DNA of 64,000 nt from Solobacterium sp. GTDB taxonomy: Bacteria > Bacillota_I > Bacilli_A > Erysipelotrichales > Erysipelotrichaceae. Each line of letters begins with the position of its first letter. Positions within the stretch are counted from its first letter, which is position 1. The position numbers and the translations under genes were made by a program. The notes beneath the pieces are model-generated. The model saw only the letters and a list, made by a program, of their open reading frames with translations. It made no database searches and was not told the origin of the DNA. Below are positions 37,301 through 44,060 of the stretch, one piece after another. The DNA lies in contig JAFRMA010000098.1 of NCBI GenBank assembly GCA_017430925.1, positions 38,529 to 102,528 on the forward strand. The letters are read 5' to 3'.

Positions 37301-40300
37301 GTTGGACAGTGTATATGCACTGTGATAATTATCGTTTGTCAGACTCAGAGTCATTCCTTCCAGAGTCAGATCACTGTAGTTCTGGACCAGCATCAAAGCT
37401 TTCGCTGATGTGATCGTTCCATTCTTGAATGTGATCTTGTTGTCCATTAACAGCTGGAATGCCTGTGTCTCTGTACCTGTACTGCCAACTGTGTTTCCGT
37501 CAACGGTATATGTATGTTCATTGAAATCGATTGTCAGACCAGTTGTGTACTTGCCTTGCGGGACAACGATTCCATTTCCGGCACAGTCTGCCAATAATGT
37601 GACAGTCTCTCCGTCATTTGCGGCTGCTACAGCTTCCTCAAGAGTTTCATACTTCACATCGCCAATCTGGACTTTGTATTCCTTGGCTACCAGTCTGCCC
37701 TCAGCGTTCCACTTGTATCCTTCCGGAGCTTCTTGGTCAAATGTACTTGCCTTGGTGATATTTACTTTCTCCGGAGTGCTTGCCATCGCAGTTGATGCAG
37801 TAGGATCCATCACCAGGTTACCGTTGATCGTTCCGCTTGTCAGTGTCAGTGCCATACCGTTCATAGCATCATTGTTGCTGGCACTTAACTCGACATTACC
37901 GTTGATTACACTGTTACCCTTAACTTCTACACTAACACTCGGGTAGGAGGAATAACGGCACACGTCAAAAGCAACGCTGCCTGGATCATTCGCATTGATC
38001 GTACTGTTGTTGACAGCGATATTTCCATTGTTGTTTGACAGTGTATATAAACCCGTATAGTCTGGATTATTCAGAGTCAGCGTCATTCCTTCCAGAGTCA
38101 GGTCACTGTAGTTCTGGACCAACATCAACGCTTTTGAGGATGTGATCGTTCCGTTCTCAAATGTGACTTTGTTGCCCATTAATAACTGGAATGCCTGAGT
38201 CTCTGTGCCTGTGCTTCCGACCATCTTACCGTCCATTGTGTATGTATGGCCATCAAAGTCGATTGTTAATCCGTTGGAATACTTACCCTGAGGAACCTGA
38301 ATACCATTTCCTGAAGTGTTTTCCAGTAATGTAACAGTTGCACCGTCTTGTGCAGCTGCTACTGCTGCTTCGAGAGTCTTATACTTTTGCTCCCCAATCT
38401 GTGCCACAAAGAATTCAACAAGTCTTCCGTTCTCATCCCATTTATATCCTGCCGGAGCTTCTTGTTCAAATGTACTTGCCTTGGTGATATTTACTTTCTC
38501 CGGAGTGCTTGCCATTGCAGTTGCTGCACTTTCATCCATGACGAGTTCGCCTGTAATCGTGCCGCTTGTCAGTGTCAGGCCAAAACCTTCACCAGCATCA
38601 CCATTGCTGGCACTTATCTCAACATTACCGTTGATATGGCTATCACCTTTTACCTCAACGCTTACACTCGGATAAACATCATATCGGCATACATCAAACG
38701 CAAACAATCCAGCAGGGTTCGCATTGATTGTTGTGTCCTCAATGACTGTATTTCCGTTATTGTTGGACAATGTGTAGCCATACGCATAATTCGGATTATT
38801 CAGTGTCAGCGTCATTCCCTTCAAAGTCAGATTACTGTAATTCTGCACCAGGAATAATGCTTTGGCAGAAGTGATCGTTCCGTTCTTGAATGTGATGTTG
38901 TTATCTTTTAACAACTGGAATGCCTGGTTCTCAGTTCCTGTACTCCCGACCATATTACCGTCCATCGTGTATGTATGACCGGCAAAGTCGATTGTTAACC
39001 CGCTGGTATACTTACCCTGAGGAACCTGAATACCATTTCCGTGAGTATCTGCAAGTAACGTAACAGTCTCACCATCTTGTGCGGTTGCTACAGCATATTC
39101 CAATGTAGTGAATTTTTCCGTTCCAACCTGTGCGACATACTCACCAACATGTACAGTGTATACTCCATTGATTTTTTCAACTACATAATCTTCAGCAAGC
39201 AGATCCTCTTCCGGTTTTGTGTTGAATGTTCCGCCGGTAATGACAAAAGTGTTGTTTCTAACGTTTGTAACAAAATCTGCTTCTCCGCTCAGCGTAACAT
39301 TATTTCCTTCGCCCAATTCTATTTTCGAGTTTTCAGCATTCTCAAAACCAACTATAGACTGTGTATTAGCCGCACCATTAACATCTATGGTAGACCCAGT
39401 GATGTTAACAGTTACATTATTATCTTCGATCTTTACGAGGCTGAACGCATTGCTAACCCCAGAATAATTGTTGACACTGATTAAATTGCTGTCAGAAATC
39501 GTTACAACCGATCCTGCAGATCCCGCCGAGCTGTCTGCTCCCTTCAGGTTCAGATTGGCCCAGCCTTTGATCGTACTATTTGTAATGGTCAGGTTCACCG
39601 GGTTAAAGGTGGTAATTGCATAACCTTTATTAGCAGCTTCAGCAGCGGTGATCGTACTGTCGGTAATCGTAATCGTAGCAGGGTCACTCTGGTTGCCGCC
39701 AATTGTTAAAGGCTGCAGATAACCAGTATATGAACTCTCTACAGTTGTCAGAGTCACATGATCAAGAGTCAGACTTCCAATATTACCGCGGGTATCAATA
39801 ACCCTTCCGTTTTCATTTCCGACGTTCCTGATCGTTATGTTCTTAAATGTTACATCGATATTACTGTTGCCGCCTTGAATGCCAATACCGCGATTCTTAA
39901 CGGTTAGTGTTCCGTTGGCGCCATCAATTGTCAGGCTCTTACCGACCCAAAGATTATGCTTATTATCTCCATACATTGTACCGGTCGCATCAACATCGCC
40001 AAGCAGGGTAACTGTATCACCATCACTTGCCGCATCAAATGCTGCCTGTAACGTCTCGTACTTTGTATCCCCGATCTGTGCATAGTACACAGTTGTCTCT
40101 CTGTTGTTCTGAGGATCCTCTGCCGGAGTTTCATCATCCGCAAAGAGAGTTGTTTCTTCTTCACTTTCCTCGATGATCGTTTCCTCTTCGCTTTCTTCCG
40201 TGGCAGTTCCTTCTTCAGTCTGAGCGGGTTCTTCTTCCTCAGCGACAAAATCCGAAGTATCTTCGGTCATCTCGGATTCCGTTGTCTCCTCAGGTTCATC

Positions 40301-40564
40301 CGGCTGAGTTTCAGCTTCCCCAGTCTGTTCATCCGGTTCTCCCTCGGTGATCTCCGTCTCTGTCCCCTCGTCTGTCCCGGCTACAGTTTCGCTGTCTGTA
40401 ACCTCTTCTTCATCGTCCAAGTACTCTTCGTCAGGGATTACTTCCGTAACATCCTGTCCGTCCGTACTGTCGACGGTTTCAGCATAAACTCTGATTGATT
40501 CTGTCCCGATGCCGTTAAACAGCATGACAAAAGACAACATCACAATCAAAAAGCGCTTCATCAT
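28352..40564 (-). CDS. Giant secreted repeat protein (adhesin-like), about 4070 residues
   Basis: The protein starts with a signal peptide (MMKRFLIVMLSFVMLFNG) and a very acidic Glu/Thr/Asp-rich linker to about residue 160. Then follow seven beta-helix-like repeats of about 240 residues, a block of InlB/Flg_new-type beta repeats, ten helical repeats of 59 residues and a beta-sandwich-rich tail of about 740 residues whose first part looks like a bacterial Ig-like (BIG2) domain. There is no LPXTG or other C-terminal anchor; it ends in ANTTFKVKVTLK. The start is at 40564 or 40561: GAAGGAGG lies just before. Function as an adhesin is inference from architecture only. Confidence 0.85.
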   Translation of the reverse strand: MMKRFLIVMLSFVMLFNGIGTESIRVYAETVDSTDGQDVTEVIPDEEYLDDEEEVTDSETVAGTDEGTETEITEGEPDEQTGEAETQPDEPEETTESEMTEDTSDFVAEEEEPAQTEEGTATEESEEETIIEESEEETTLFADDETPAEDPQNNRETTVYYAQIGDTKYETLQAAFDAASDGDTVTLLGDVDATGTMYGDNKHNLWVGKSLTIDGANGTLTVKNRGIGIQGGNSNIDVTFKNITIRNVGNENGRVIDTRGNIGSLTLDHVTLTTVESSYTGYLQPLTIGGNQSDPATITITDSTITAAEAANKGYAITTFNPVNLTITNSTIKGWANLNLKGADSSAGSAGSVVTISDSNLISVNNYSGVSNAFSLVKIEDNNVTVNITGSTIDVNGAANTQSIVGFENAENSKIELGEGNNVTLSGEADFVTNVRNNTFVITGGTFNTKPEEDLLAEDYVVEKINGVYTVHVGEYVAQVGTEKFTTLEYAVATAQDGETVTLLADTHGNGIQVPQGKYTSGLTIDFAGHTYTMDGNMVGSTGTENQAFQLLKDNNITFKNGTITSAKALFLVQNYSNLTLKGMTLTLNNPNYAYGYTLSNNNGNTVIEDTTINANPAGLFAFDVCRYDVYPSVSVEVKGDSHINGNVEISASNGDAGEGFGLTLTSGTITGELVMDESAATAMASTPEKVNITKASTFEQEAPAGYKWDENGRLVEFFVAQIGEQKYKTLEAAVAAAQDGATVTLLENTSGNGIQVPQGKYSNGLTIDFDGHTYTMDGKMVGSTGTETQAFQLLMGNKVTFENGTITSSKALMLVQNYSDLTLEGMTLTLNNPDYTGLYTLSNNNGNIAVNNSTINANDPGSVAFDVCRYSSYPSVSVEVKGNSVINGNVELSASNNDAMNGMALTLTSGTINGNLVMDPTASTAMASTPEKVNITKASTFDQEAPEGYKWNAEGRLVAKEYKVQIGDVKYETLEEAVAAANDGETVTLLADCAGNGIVVPQGKYTTGLTIDFNEHTYTVDGNTVGSTGTETQAFQLLMDNKITFKNGTITSAKALMLVQNYSDLTLEGMTLSLTNDNYHSAYTLSNNNGNIVINNTTINKNTGGGVAFDVCRYATYPSVSVEVKGNSVINGNIELSASNNDAMNGMALTLTSGTVNGELVVEGGASAAMDATPDKVNVIKASTFELAVPEDYKWNDAGKLVKKDYVAQIGSKKYETLEEAVTAANDGETVTLLTDSHGNGIVIPEGKYSTGLTVDFGGHTYTMDGSMVGSTGTQTQAFQLLKDNKITFKNGTITSTKALMLVQNYSDLTLKGMTLTLNNPNYANAYTLSNNNGNIVIDDTTINANEAGRFAFDVCRYSSYPSVSVELKGNSVINGDIELSASGNDAMNGIALTLTSGTINGDLVVDSSVASAMDATPDKVNVIKAGTFEHEAPEDYKWNDAGKLVKKEYVAQIGDAKYESLEEAVAAAKDGDTVTLLEDTSGNGIIVPQGKYPNGLTINFYGHTYTVDGNTVGSAGTETQAFQLLKDNKVTFKNGTITSSKALMLIQNYSDLTLDNVILDGTKLTDTNGYVLSTNNGNTVIKDTTINTKDGYIAFDACSGWGGYASNSVEVTGTSVINGDVEVSYYGENGTSAANLTLTSGTLNGAIVMGRGAGEATVTKSDGFTAEAPADYKWVSNGDGTSTLTAKEYVAQIGDAKYESLEEAVAAAKDGDTVTLLADANGNGIVTPEGKYITGLTIDFNDHTYTVDGKLVGSPGTETQAFQLLKNNKITLKNGTIYSEKALFLVQNYSDLTLDGMTLTLNNSNYSYGYTLSNNNGNVIINDSTINANPAGRFAFDVCRYSSYPNVSVEIKGNSTINGDIEVSASGSDAMNGMALTLTSGTINGNLVIDSSAATAMRATPEKVNVTKASTFEQDAPAGYRWNAEGKLVIVVTVTFVPNNGTDNTTVDVERGTAITQPADPEKEHYDFVQWNLNGEAYNFSTTVTDDITLTAVWTPKVYKITFVVDDVETETQQTYGEALTAPADPQKENYVFTGWEPVLTETVEGDKTYVATWQGEEKQIIYADGMGNILQRNTAQYDDNTPAFTGTIPVREGYRLDEENLWIPAVTEKVLKDVVYELNWLKQVNVTFKDGDTVIKTVTLDKETAIKAGDIPADPVKEGYTFIGWHLGETAYDFSTAVTGDITLTAKYEINKYTVTFDTDGGTETAAQTVEYNATAQKPADPEKEGYTFTGWYLGEAEYDFSTAVTENTTLTAKYEINKYTVTFESNGGTPVEAQTVEYNKTAQKPEDPEKTGYTFTGWYLGEAEYDFSTAVTENTTLTAKYEINVYTVTFDSVGGTAVEAQSVNYNETATAPADPEKTGYTFTGWYLGETEYDFSTAVTGNITLTGHWEINKYTVTFETDGGTETAAQTVEYNAKAEKPADPEKNGYTFTGWYLGETEYDFSTSVTGDITLTAKWTAKEYKITFDVDGVITETTQTFGEPLAAPADPQKENYVFAGWEPALTETVEGDKTYVATWQGAEKQIIYTDGMGNILQRNTVMYGGETPAFTGTIPTREGYRLDENNLWTPAVVDTVLKDTVYEPNWIQLVTVTFKDGDDVIKSVTLDKETAVKAEDIPDDPKKDNHVFGGWLLNGRKYDFNEPVMVSITLNAKWVAAEASVNGTPYVTFAEAATAANGQVITLLSDVAETYKIAVDETLKVAENGHTITVEANTAPYVAVVNVADGISTYTTENAAAKVDALIEAIGTPITTESADAIQAARDAYEALSDTNKTFVEKLDVLEAAEATLAAARQAAEVDALIDAIGEPVTTESADKITAARTAYDALSAAGKDFVTKLEVLEAAEAALASAQNVAAVEALIDAIDDPVTTTSEAGITAAREAYDALSEAEKEKVTNYSILTNAEETLASIRSAEAVEALIDAIPSPLTKAGEEAVQAARTAYDALTGAEKALVSNTDKLTAAEEALAEAKAAAAAVDAKIEAISTPFTAESAGQIQEAREAYNALSDLGKEYVTKLADLEAAEAAIAEAQSTAAGVDALIAAIPSPLTKAGEEAVERARNAYDALSDGKKAQVTKLADLVAAETTLSDAKTAAAAADALIDAIGTPVTTESAEAIAAARAAYDALNDLGKEYAEKLEVLEAAEATLAKAQKAAAVDELINAIGTPVTVDSASAVRAAREAYDALSDEEKELVKELAKLEAAEAALAEAVKASDVEALIDAIGTPVNLDSTEAIQKARDAFDVLSDSEKAQVKNIDKLTEAEAAYAGIVMGMIDAIDDPVTLDSAAEIRAARQAYENASNKDLVTNYEKLLKAEEALSKLTADRFLDEGIKLDREYIVLDHGESLQLSVVDIEKFGAVEVSWSVENNVNEPYAEGETPIISVEDGLVIAGEVQGTAYVRATVKDATGAEYYARCRVDVITKDIREDLRSLGVRLIDRKATVSLFSTNYTPVRVQLTLRQNAFNAPANSSGEEPKEESKIHSAEFTNRKVANIFDLKVNDDLTLEIIPKSEFVTTDSAVLKTIKSKYKSAITLVIDGEPYTSDQTLTLTVNKKLPKVKVSAVKLNSFIEDTKELKVKGGTVESITTTDVLPWVTLEDYDGSTMLRYNLGTDNANWKLKKKVKMNLQVQLKDWAVPVNVKANVSSAPILPKLTLKPATLTLKPHTNDTGTTSWKITPAVYAEDDVTISRITEGTASIANTGDPYSFSANGLNAEIDENTIAVSTDETFDGSRARTFKVYLSIDGVEYPITVKTLKQTSAAKLTLKAAGTINLSIPGSRVKVTAAMKNFHKEYADYEITQIVAANTSSPDLKDQFVIENEGNVFTLTAGEGLQTGAYTATVKADLGNETIEKTVKITVNSKALVQSVTLKGKGIIDVLRPGTTVTLTPTFKNCFEYELTDVVIMTKAKVAVTEKFDWEEVDGKIVVSIKEGEKVSHADKYTVSATYKVNGTDVTITSKAAALNVKQGKSSVKISTKKVQLFKNDRFSTGEVTITVTDETVSGIAKINFVSPKIAGVDVYTLRDLGNGTYAIAFNNNTLPAKKKYKGGTVTLQIFMEGNEIAKANTTFKVKVTLK
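30606..32365 (-). repeat. Ten helical repeats of about 59 residues
   Basis: Each unit reads like VDALIDAIGTPVTTESA, then IAAARAAYDALSD, and ends LEAAEATLAKA. Ten tandem copies are counted, rich in Ala, Glu, Leu and Lys and predicted to form paired helices, similar to FIVAR-type stalk repeats. The copies vary in sequence at DNA level but keep length. Confidence 0.88.
32595..34770 (-). repeat. InlB/Flg_new-type beta repeats
   Basis: Roughly nine to eleven units of 65-75 residues run through this part, marked by YTVTFDTDGG, AQTVEYN, PADPEKEGYTFTGWYLG and YDFSTAVTG. This is the Listeria-Bacteroides (Flg_new/InlB B-repeat) pattern. A larger unit that begins YKITF and includes VEGDKTYVATWQG and GMGNILQRN occurs twice, about 1.3 kb apart, which indicates duplication of a multi-repeat block. 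Confidence 0.85.
34790..40090 (-). repeat. Seven beta-helix-like repeats (about 240 residues each)
   Basis: Each unit opens with a segment like AQIGDAKYESLEEAV then DGDTVTLL, followed by GNGI-PQGKY-GLTIDF, MVGSTGTETQAFQLL, NYSDLTLEGMTL, LSNNNGN and CRYSSYPSVSVEVKG, and closes with a NVTKASTFE-like and YKWN segment. Unit starts lie near 40085, 39150, 38405, 37680, 36945, 36215 and 35495, a period of about 730 bases for the last six. Units 2-5 and 7 are close copies; the first unit and the middle of unit 6 are divergent. Confidence 0.88.
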
Positions 40565-40624
40565 TTTTCCTCCTTCATGCATGGTGTCCATATACTACAA
40601 GCAGATATAATTGCTAGTGTATTT

Positions 40625-40649
40625 ATTATAACACTTATTATCATAATAA
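40625..40649 (-). promoter_or_regulatory. Giant-gene promoter with adjoining 15-base palindrome
   Basis: On the minus strand an extended -10 TGTTATAAT ends at 40625 (TATAAT at 40630-40625). Just upstream, 40635-40649 is a perfect palindrome TTATTATCATAATAA, positioned where it could be an operator overlapping the spacer and -35 region. The start codon lies about 55 bases downstream. Confidence 0.55.
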
Positions 40650-40790
40650 AAAGGGTACAAGCGTGTTCAGCTATACTCGTACCCCTCATTTGGCAATAAA
40701 ATAATGCAAGCAAAACGTTTATCTTTTATGCGCTATATTACCGAAAATATTTTTTTATTTGAGCGTGTTCAAAAATACGTTTATTGTTGT

Positions 40791-41936
40791 TTATCCTTGT
40801 TCCTTCGACCTGTCTCTGCAAGTATAGACTTTTGTTCCGGTGCAGGTATAGACGGCAGTTGCTTTTTCCTTGAAGGTCCTGCTTTCCTTCTTGGAATCCA
40901 GATAAGTGAATTCTCCTTCTTCAATCTTGAAGATCGTCATATCCGCCTTCATCCCTTCGCGGATATCTGCTTCCTTACCCTTGAGTCCCTGTAATCTTAC
41001 CGGCTCGGCAATCGCCTTGTTCAGGATCCACCACCAAGGCATGTTCGTTAAACCTCTGACCTTGGTCAGGATGACACCCATGTTGAATACCGGGCCGTTG
41101 ATGTTGCCGCCATGCAGGTCGGTAGAAATTGTGTCGGTAAAAAATCCTGATTCCCACGCGGCTTCCGCTGTATCGTAGCTGTATGCGTTAGTGCCGTGGG
41201 AGAGATCAAAGATAACCCCTCTTTCTCTTGCGTCAAGTACACACTGTTTAACATTGCCTTCTTCATCGATGACTTTCATCACATCACTGTTACCCGCAAG
41301 TGTATGGCAGAGCACATCACCCTTCTTCAGGAAAGAAGTAAGCTTTTCGATACCGATACGGCTTCTCGGCGCATGTACGGCAATCGTCATATGCAGTTCG
41401 TCTGCCAAGGATCTCAGCTGTTCCATGACGTATACCGGGTCAAAGCAGAACTTGTCATCGATACGTGCTTTCAGACCGACTAGTTCATCTCTGTATTTGT
41501 TGGCCATAGCAATTACGGCTTCTCTGTCGATATCTTCCGGTTTGTCAAAATCACCACGGTTTGGTGTCCAGCCGCACCCCTTACGGGAAATATTCAGATA
41601 AGACATGAATTTCAGGTCAGAACGCCATAACAGTTCTTTTCTGAATTCTTCATAGTTTTCCGGTCCCATGGAACCAAGATCCAGCGCATAGGTTACACCC
41701 TGGCGCAGAAGATCATCCTGGGGGTTGATACCGAAATTCGCAAAGTGGCAGTGAGAATCCAGCCAGCCGACAGATACATACGCGCCTTCCGCGTCAACGA
41801 CCTCAGCGCCGGCAGCTTCAATATTTTCCGCAATCTTTGTGACAATACCATCTTCCACAAGGATATCCGCGTGTTTTTCTTCCCCGTTGAGGATGGAGAG
41901 GAGTGTTCCGTTCTTGATCAGATATTTATCAAGCAT
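40791..41936 (-). CDS. Amidohydrolase of the cog3964 (EF_0837) group
   Basis: A 381-residue metal-dependent hydrolase. Metal-binding segments are GWLDSHCHF (near residue 60), a lysine in VGLKARIDDKF that would be carbamylated, histidines in IAVHAPRS and LCHTLAG, and a catalytic aspartate in ISTDLHGGN near residue 275. These proteins were once called dihydroorotases, but characterised cog3964 members hydrolyse acyl-2-hydroxycarboxylates such as acetyl-(R)-mandelate. It is the last gene of the first SLC13 operon. Confidence 0.85.
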   Translation of the reverse strand: MLDKYLIKNGTLLSILNGEEKHADILVEDGIVTKIAENIEAAGAEVVDAEGAYVSVGWLDSHCHFANFGINPQDDLLRQGVTYALDLGSMGPENYEEFRKELLWRSDLKFMSYLNISRKGCGWTPNRGDFDKPEDIDREAVIAMANKYRDELVGLKARIDDKFCFDPVYVMEQLRSLADELHMTIAVHAPRSRIGIEKLTSFLKKGDVLCHTLAGNSDVMKVIDEEGNVKQCVLDARERGVIFDLSHGTNAYSYDTAEAAWESGFFTDTISTDLHGGNINGPVFNMGVILTKVRGLTNMPWWWILNKAIAEPVRLQGLKGKEADIREGMKADMTIFKIEEGEFTYLDSKKESRTFKEKATAVYTCTGTKVYTCRDRSKEQG

Positions 41937-41999
41937 ATCTATGTAGTCCTTTCTTATTTATAAAGAATTCCGGAAGAAATCTCCCGGAATTATCTTGTC

Positions 42000-42977
42000 T
42001 TATTTCTCGATTCTGCAGACAGTAACGTTTCCGTTCTCGTCTTTGGAATAACCGTACCAGACACCTGTCTCCGGAGTCAGGAATGTTGTTTCCTGTCCTG
42101 CTTCGTCGCAGCAGGCCGCAAACTGCCCAGCCATCTTGTCCAGCTCATCATAGGAGAAGTGCTGCTGGTGTTCAGGGACAGCGGTCTTTGCCTTGACTTC
42201 TGCGATGAATCTTCCCATCGGTCCGCAGTCAGGATTTCTTCTGTTTCCGCCGAAGCTTGCGCCGGCTACCTGATACATGAACAGATCCGGGTGAGCGTCA
42301 CGATAGAAGTACTTTCTGGTTTCATAACCGATACCATCTGCGCCCATCTGGGAGTTCCACAGCAGGATGGTAAAGCCTTCCTCTGTAGTAATCTTGAGAT
42401 TCATCAATTCACGCTCATAGATCCACTTCCAGATTTTGAAGAAGTCTACATTCCCGTTCTCATCTTCATAGAGTCTGCCGTTGGGGTCTACACCGGCATG
42501 CTTGAGAGGATTCACTGCTCTTCCGATATTGTGGTTGGAACGGCATGTCTCAATGGTAACACCGTCAAACTCAAACATGTCATGAGCTCCTGCTTCGGTG
42601 AAATAGTGAGAGAAGTAGTCAACATTCTGGTCCACAATCACGGAAGGAATCGTATGTTCAGGAATGATGATATGCGCATCCGGATACTTTTCCAGTACTT
42701 CCGCAAGATTTCCTGTATGGTCAAAATGTCCGTGGGTAAGCAGGATCACATCCGCTCCGTTTACCCATTCTCCGGCAGGAAGATCTGTCGGTGTATATTT
42801 GTATTCATTGTGGGCATCGTTGGGATCATCAAAGTAAGGATCCATAACGATTGTCTTTCCGTTGGGCAGTACAAACTCATAGAAGTTTACACCACTCCAT
42901 CTAAGCTTCACCAGCACGCTTGGATCATTCCACTGTTTTACCGGCAGTGCCGCTCTGTCAAATACTTTAGAACTCAT
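42000..42977 (-). CDS. Metallo-beta-lactamase-fold hydrolase
   Basis: A 325-residue MBL-fold enzyme. The zinc motif is LLTHGHFDHTGNL (near residue 82), with a later histidine near CRSNHNIG and an acidic ligand region MDPYFDDP. The C-terminal part (GASFGGNRRNPDCGP and VPEHQQHFSYDEL) is like UlaG-type lactonases or related phosphodiester-acting enzymes, without closer match that I can name. It lies in one operon between the hydrolase and the amidohydrolase. An AAGGAG ribosome site precedes the ATG. Confidence 0.85.
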   Translation of the reverse strand: MSSKVFDRAALPVKQWNDPSVLVKLRWSGVNFYEFVLPNGKTIVMDPYFDDPNDAHNEYKYTPTDLPAGEWVNGADVILLTHGHFDHTGNLAEVLEKYPDAHIIIPEHTIPSVIVDQNVDYFSHYFTEAGAHDMFEFDGVTIETCRSNHNIGRAVNPLKHAGVDPNGRLYEDENGNVDFFKIWKWIYERELMNLKITTEEGFTILLWNSQMGADGIGYETRKYFYRDAHPDLFMYQVAGASFGGNRRNPDCGPMGRFIAEVKAKTAVPEHQQHFSYDELDKMAGQFAACCDEAGQETTFLTPETGVWYGYSKDENGNVTVCRIEK

Positions 42978-43000
42978 AACTATACTCCTTTTTATTCATA

Positions 43001-44050
43001 TCAGAGATCATGCTTTTCCAGCCAGTGTATGACCAGATCCGCAATCTCCAGGTTATTCTTTTCCAGCATCATCATGTGCCCGTTACCATGTATGCCGGCT
43101 TCTTCCAGACGGATGAAGTTGTGCTGTACACCACACTGATCCAGCAGATAAGACACAAGATGATCACTCTGCGCGTGATAGGAAGCTTCACTTGTGATCA
43201 GTAAGATCGGTACTCCCGCAAGCCTGGGAAGCTTTCTGGCAGGTTCTTTCATCACCCACCCGTCCGGGATATCCTCTCTGTCTGATTTAAGCAGTTCCAG
43301 TTCGAAGTCTTCCGGTGAATTGACCGGAGGTTCGTAGTGCAGCGGTACACTTGCCAGGCCGTAATCCCGGGCAGCAGGTTTCGTCAGGTCTCTGGAGAAC
43401 GGAGGGGCTGTCGGTTCCAGAGAGACGATACCTTTAACATATTCCGGATAGTAATCTCTCAGAAGCCATCCGAAGGGTCCTGCCTGGGAATGTGTGATCA
43501 GGATCGCAGGTCCGGTTTTTTCCAGCAGTTCCTTGCCGGCTTGCAGCACCAGTTCCTGCGAATCTTTGTTGGAAGGCAGATATTCCACCTGGGATTGAAG
43601 AAACTGTCTGGATATTTCACTGTTCAGATCTTCTCCTCCCCCGGGCCACTGCGTATGTAGTTTTGCCTGAGGCCATCTTCCCGCTGCAGTCATAAAGCGG
43701 TTCTGAAGAGCTTCCGTGGTATGATGCATTGTCGGTCCGTTGACCTGCGGATGCAAGGCAGAGCGTGCTCTTGCGGGCTGTTCTGCCAGATATACAACAT
43801 ACCCCTGAGAGACAAAGTAATCTGCCCAGCCCATGCGTCCGTCCGGTGTAATCAGCCAGTTGACATTGGTCTGACCGGCACCGTGGAACATAATTACAGG
43901 GTATGGATGACGGATTTCATATGGCACATAGACTTCCACAAACATCTGGTTTGCGTAGTAGTGGTCATTGTCTTCTCCGTGCAGGGAACCTCCGACATAG
44001 AAGATTCCTTTTTCTTTGACAAATGACTGGTCAATCAGGGGTATATTCAT
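43001..44050 (-). CDS. Alpha/beta hydrolase, esterase-713-like
   Basis: A 349-residue alpha/beta hydrolase without signal peptide. The strand before the nucleophile reads ILITHSQAGPFGW: the motif is H-S-Q-A-G instead of the usual G-x-S-x-G, a variation known from the esterase 713 group. IMFHGAGQTNVNW gives the oxyanion region, an acid is in SLEPTAPP and the last histidine in GIHGNGHMMMLE. It is the second gene of the first SLC13 operon, with a clear AAGGAG site. Substrate unknown; an ester or thioester of the carboxylate imported by the transporter is a reasonable guess. Confidence 0.82.
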   Translation of the reverse strand: MNIPLIDQSFVKEKGIFYVGGSLHGEDNDHYYANQMFVEVYVPYEIRHPYPVIMFHGAGQTNVNWLITPDGRMGWADYFVSQGYVVYLAEQPARARSALHPQVNGPTMHHTTEALQNRFMTAAGRWPQAKLHTQWPGGGEDLNSEISRQFLQSQVEYLPSNKDSQELVLQAGKELLEKTGPAILITHSQAGPFGWLLRDYYPEYVKGIVSLEPTAPPFSRDLTKPAARDYGLASVPLHYEPPVNSPEDFELELLKSDREDIPDGWVMKEPARKLPRLAGVPILLITSEASYHAQSDHLVSYLLDQCGVQHNFIRLEEAGIHGNGHMMMLEKNNLEIADLVIHWLEKHDL

Positions 44051-44060
44051 TGTGAACTCC

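Noticed and set aside
32595..40090. Periodic DNA considered as CRISPR or tandem DNA array
   Set aside because: The period is about 240 codons or less, in frame with one long gene, and the spacers are coding; no short palindromic repeats or cas genes.
40650..40790. Two copies of GCGTGTTCA between the giant gene and the amidohydrolase gene
   Set aside because: A nine-base repeat in a short AT-rich gap can be chance, and no wider repeat or hairpin joins them.
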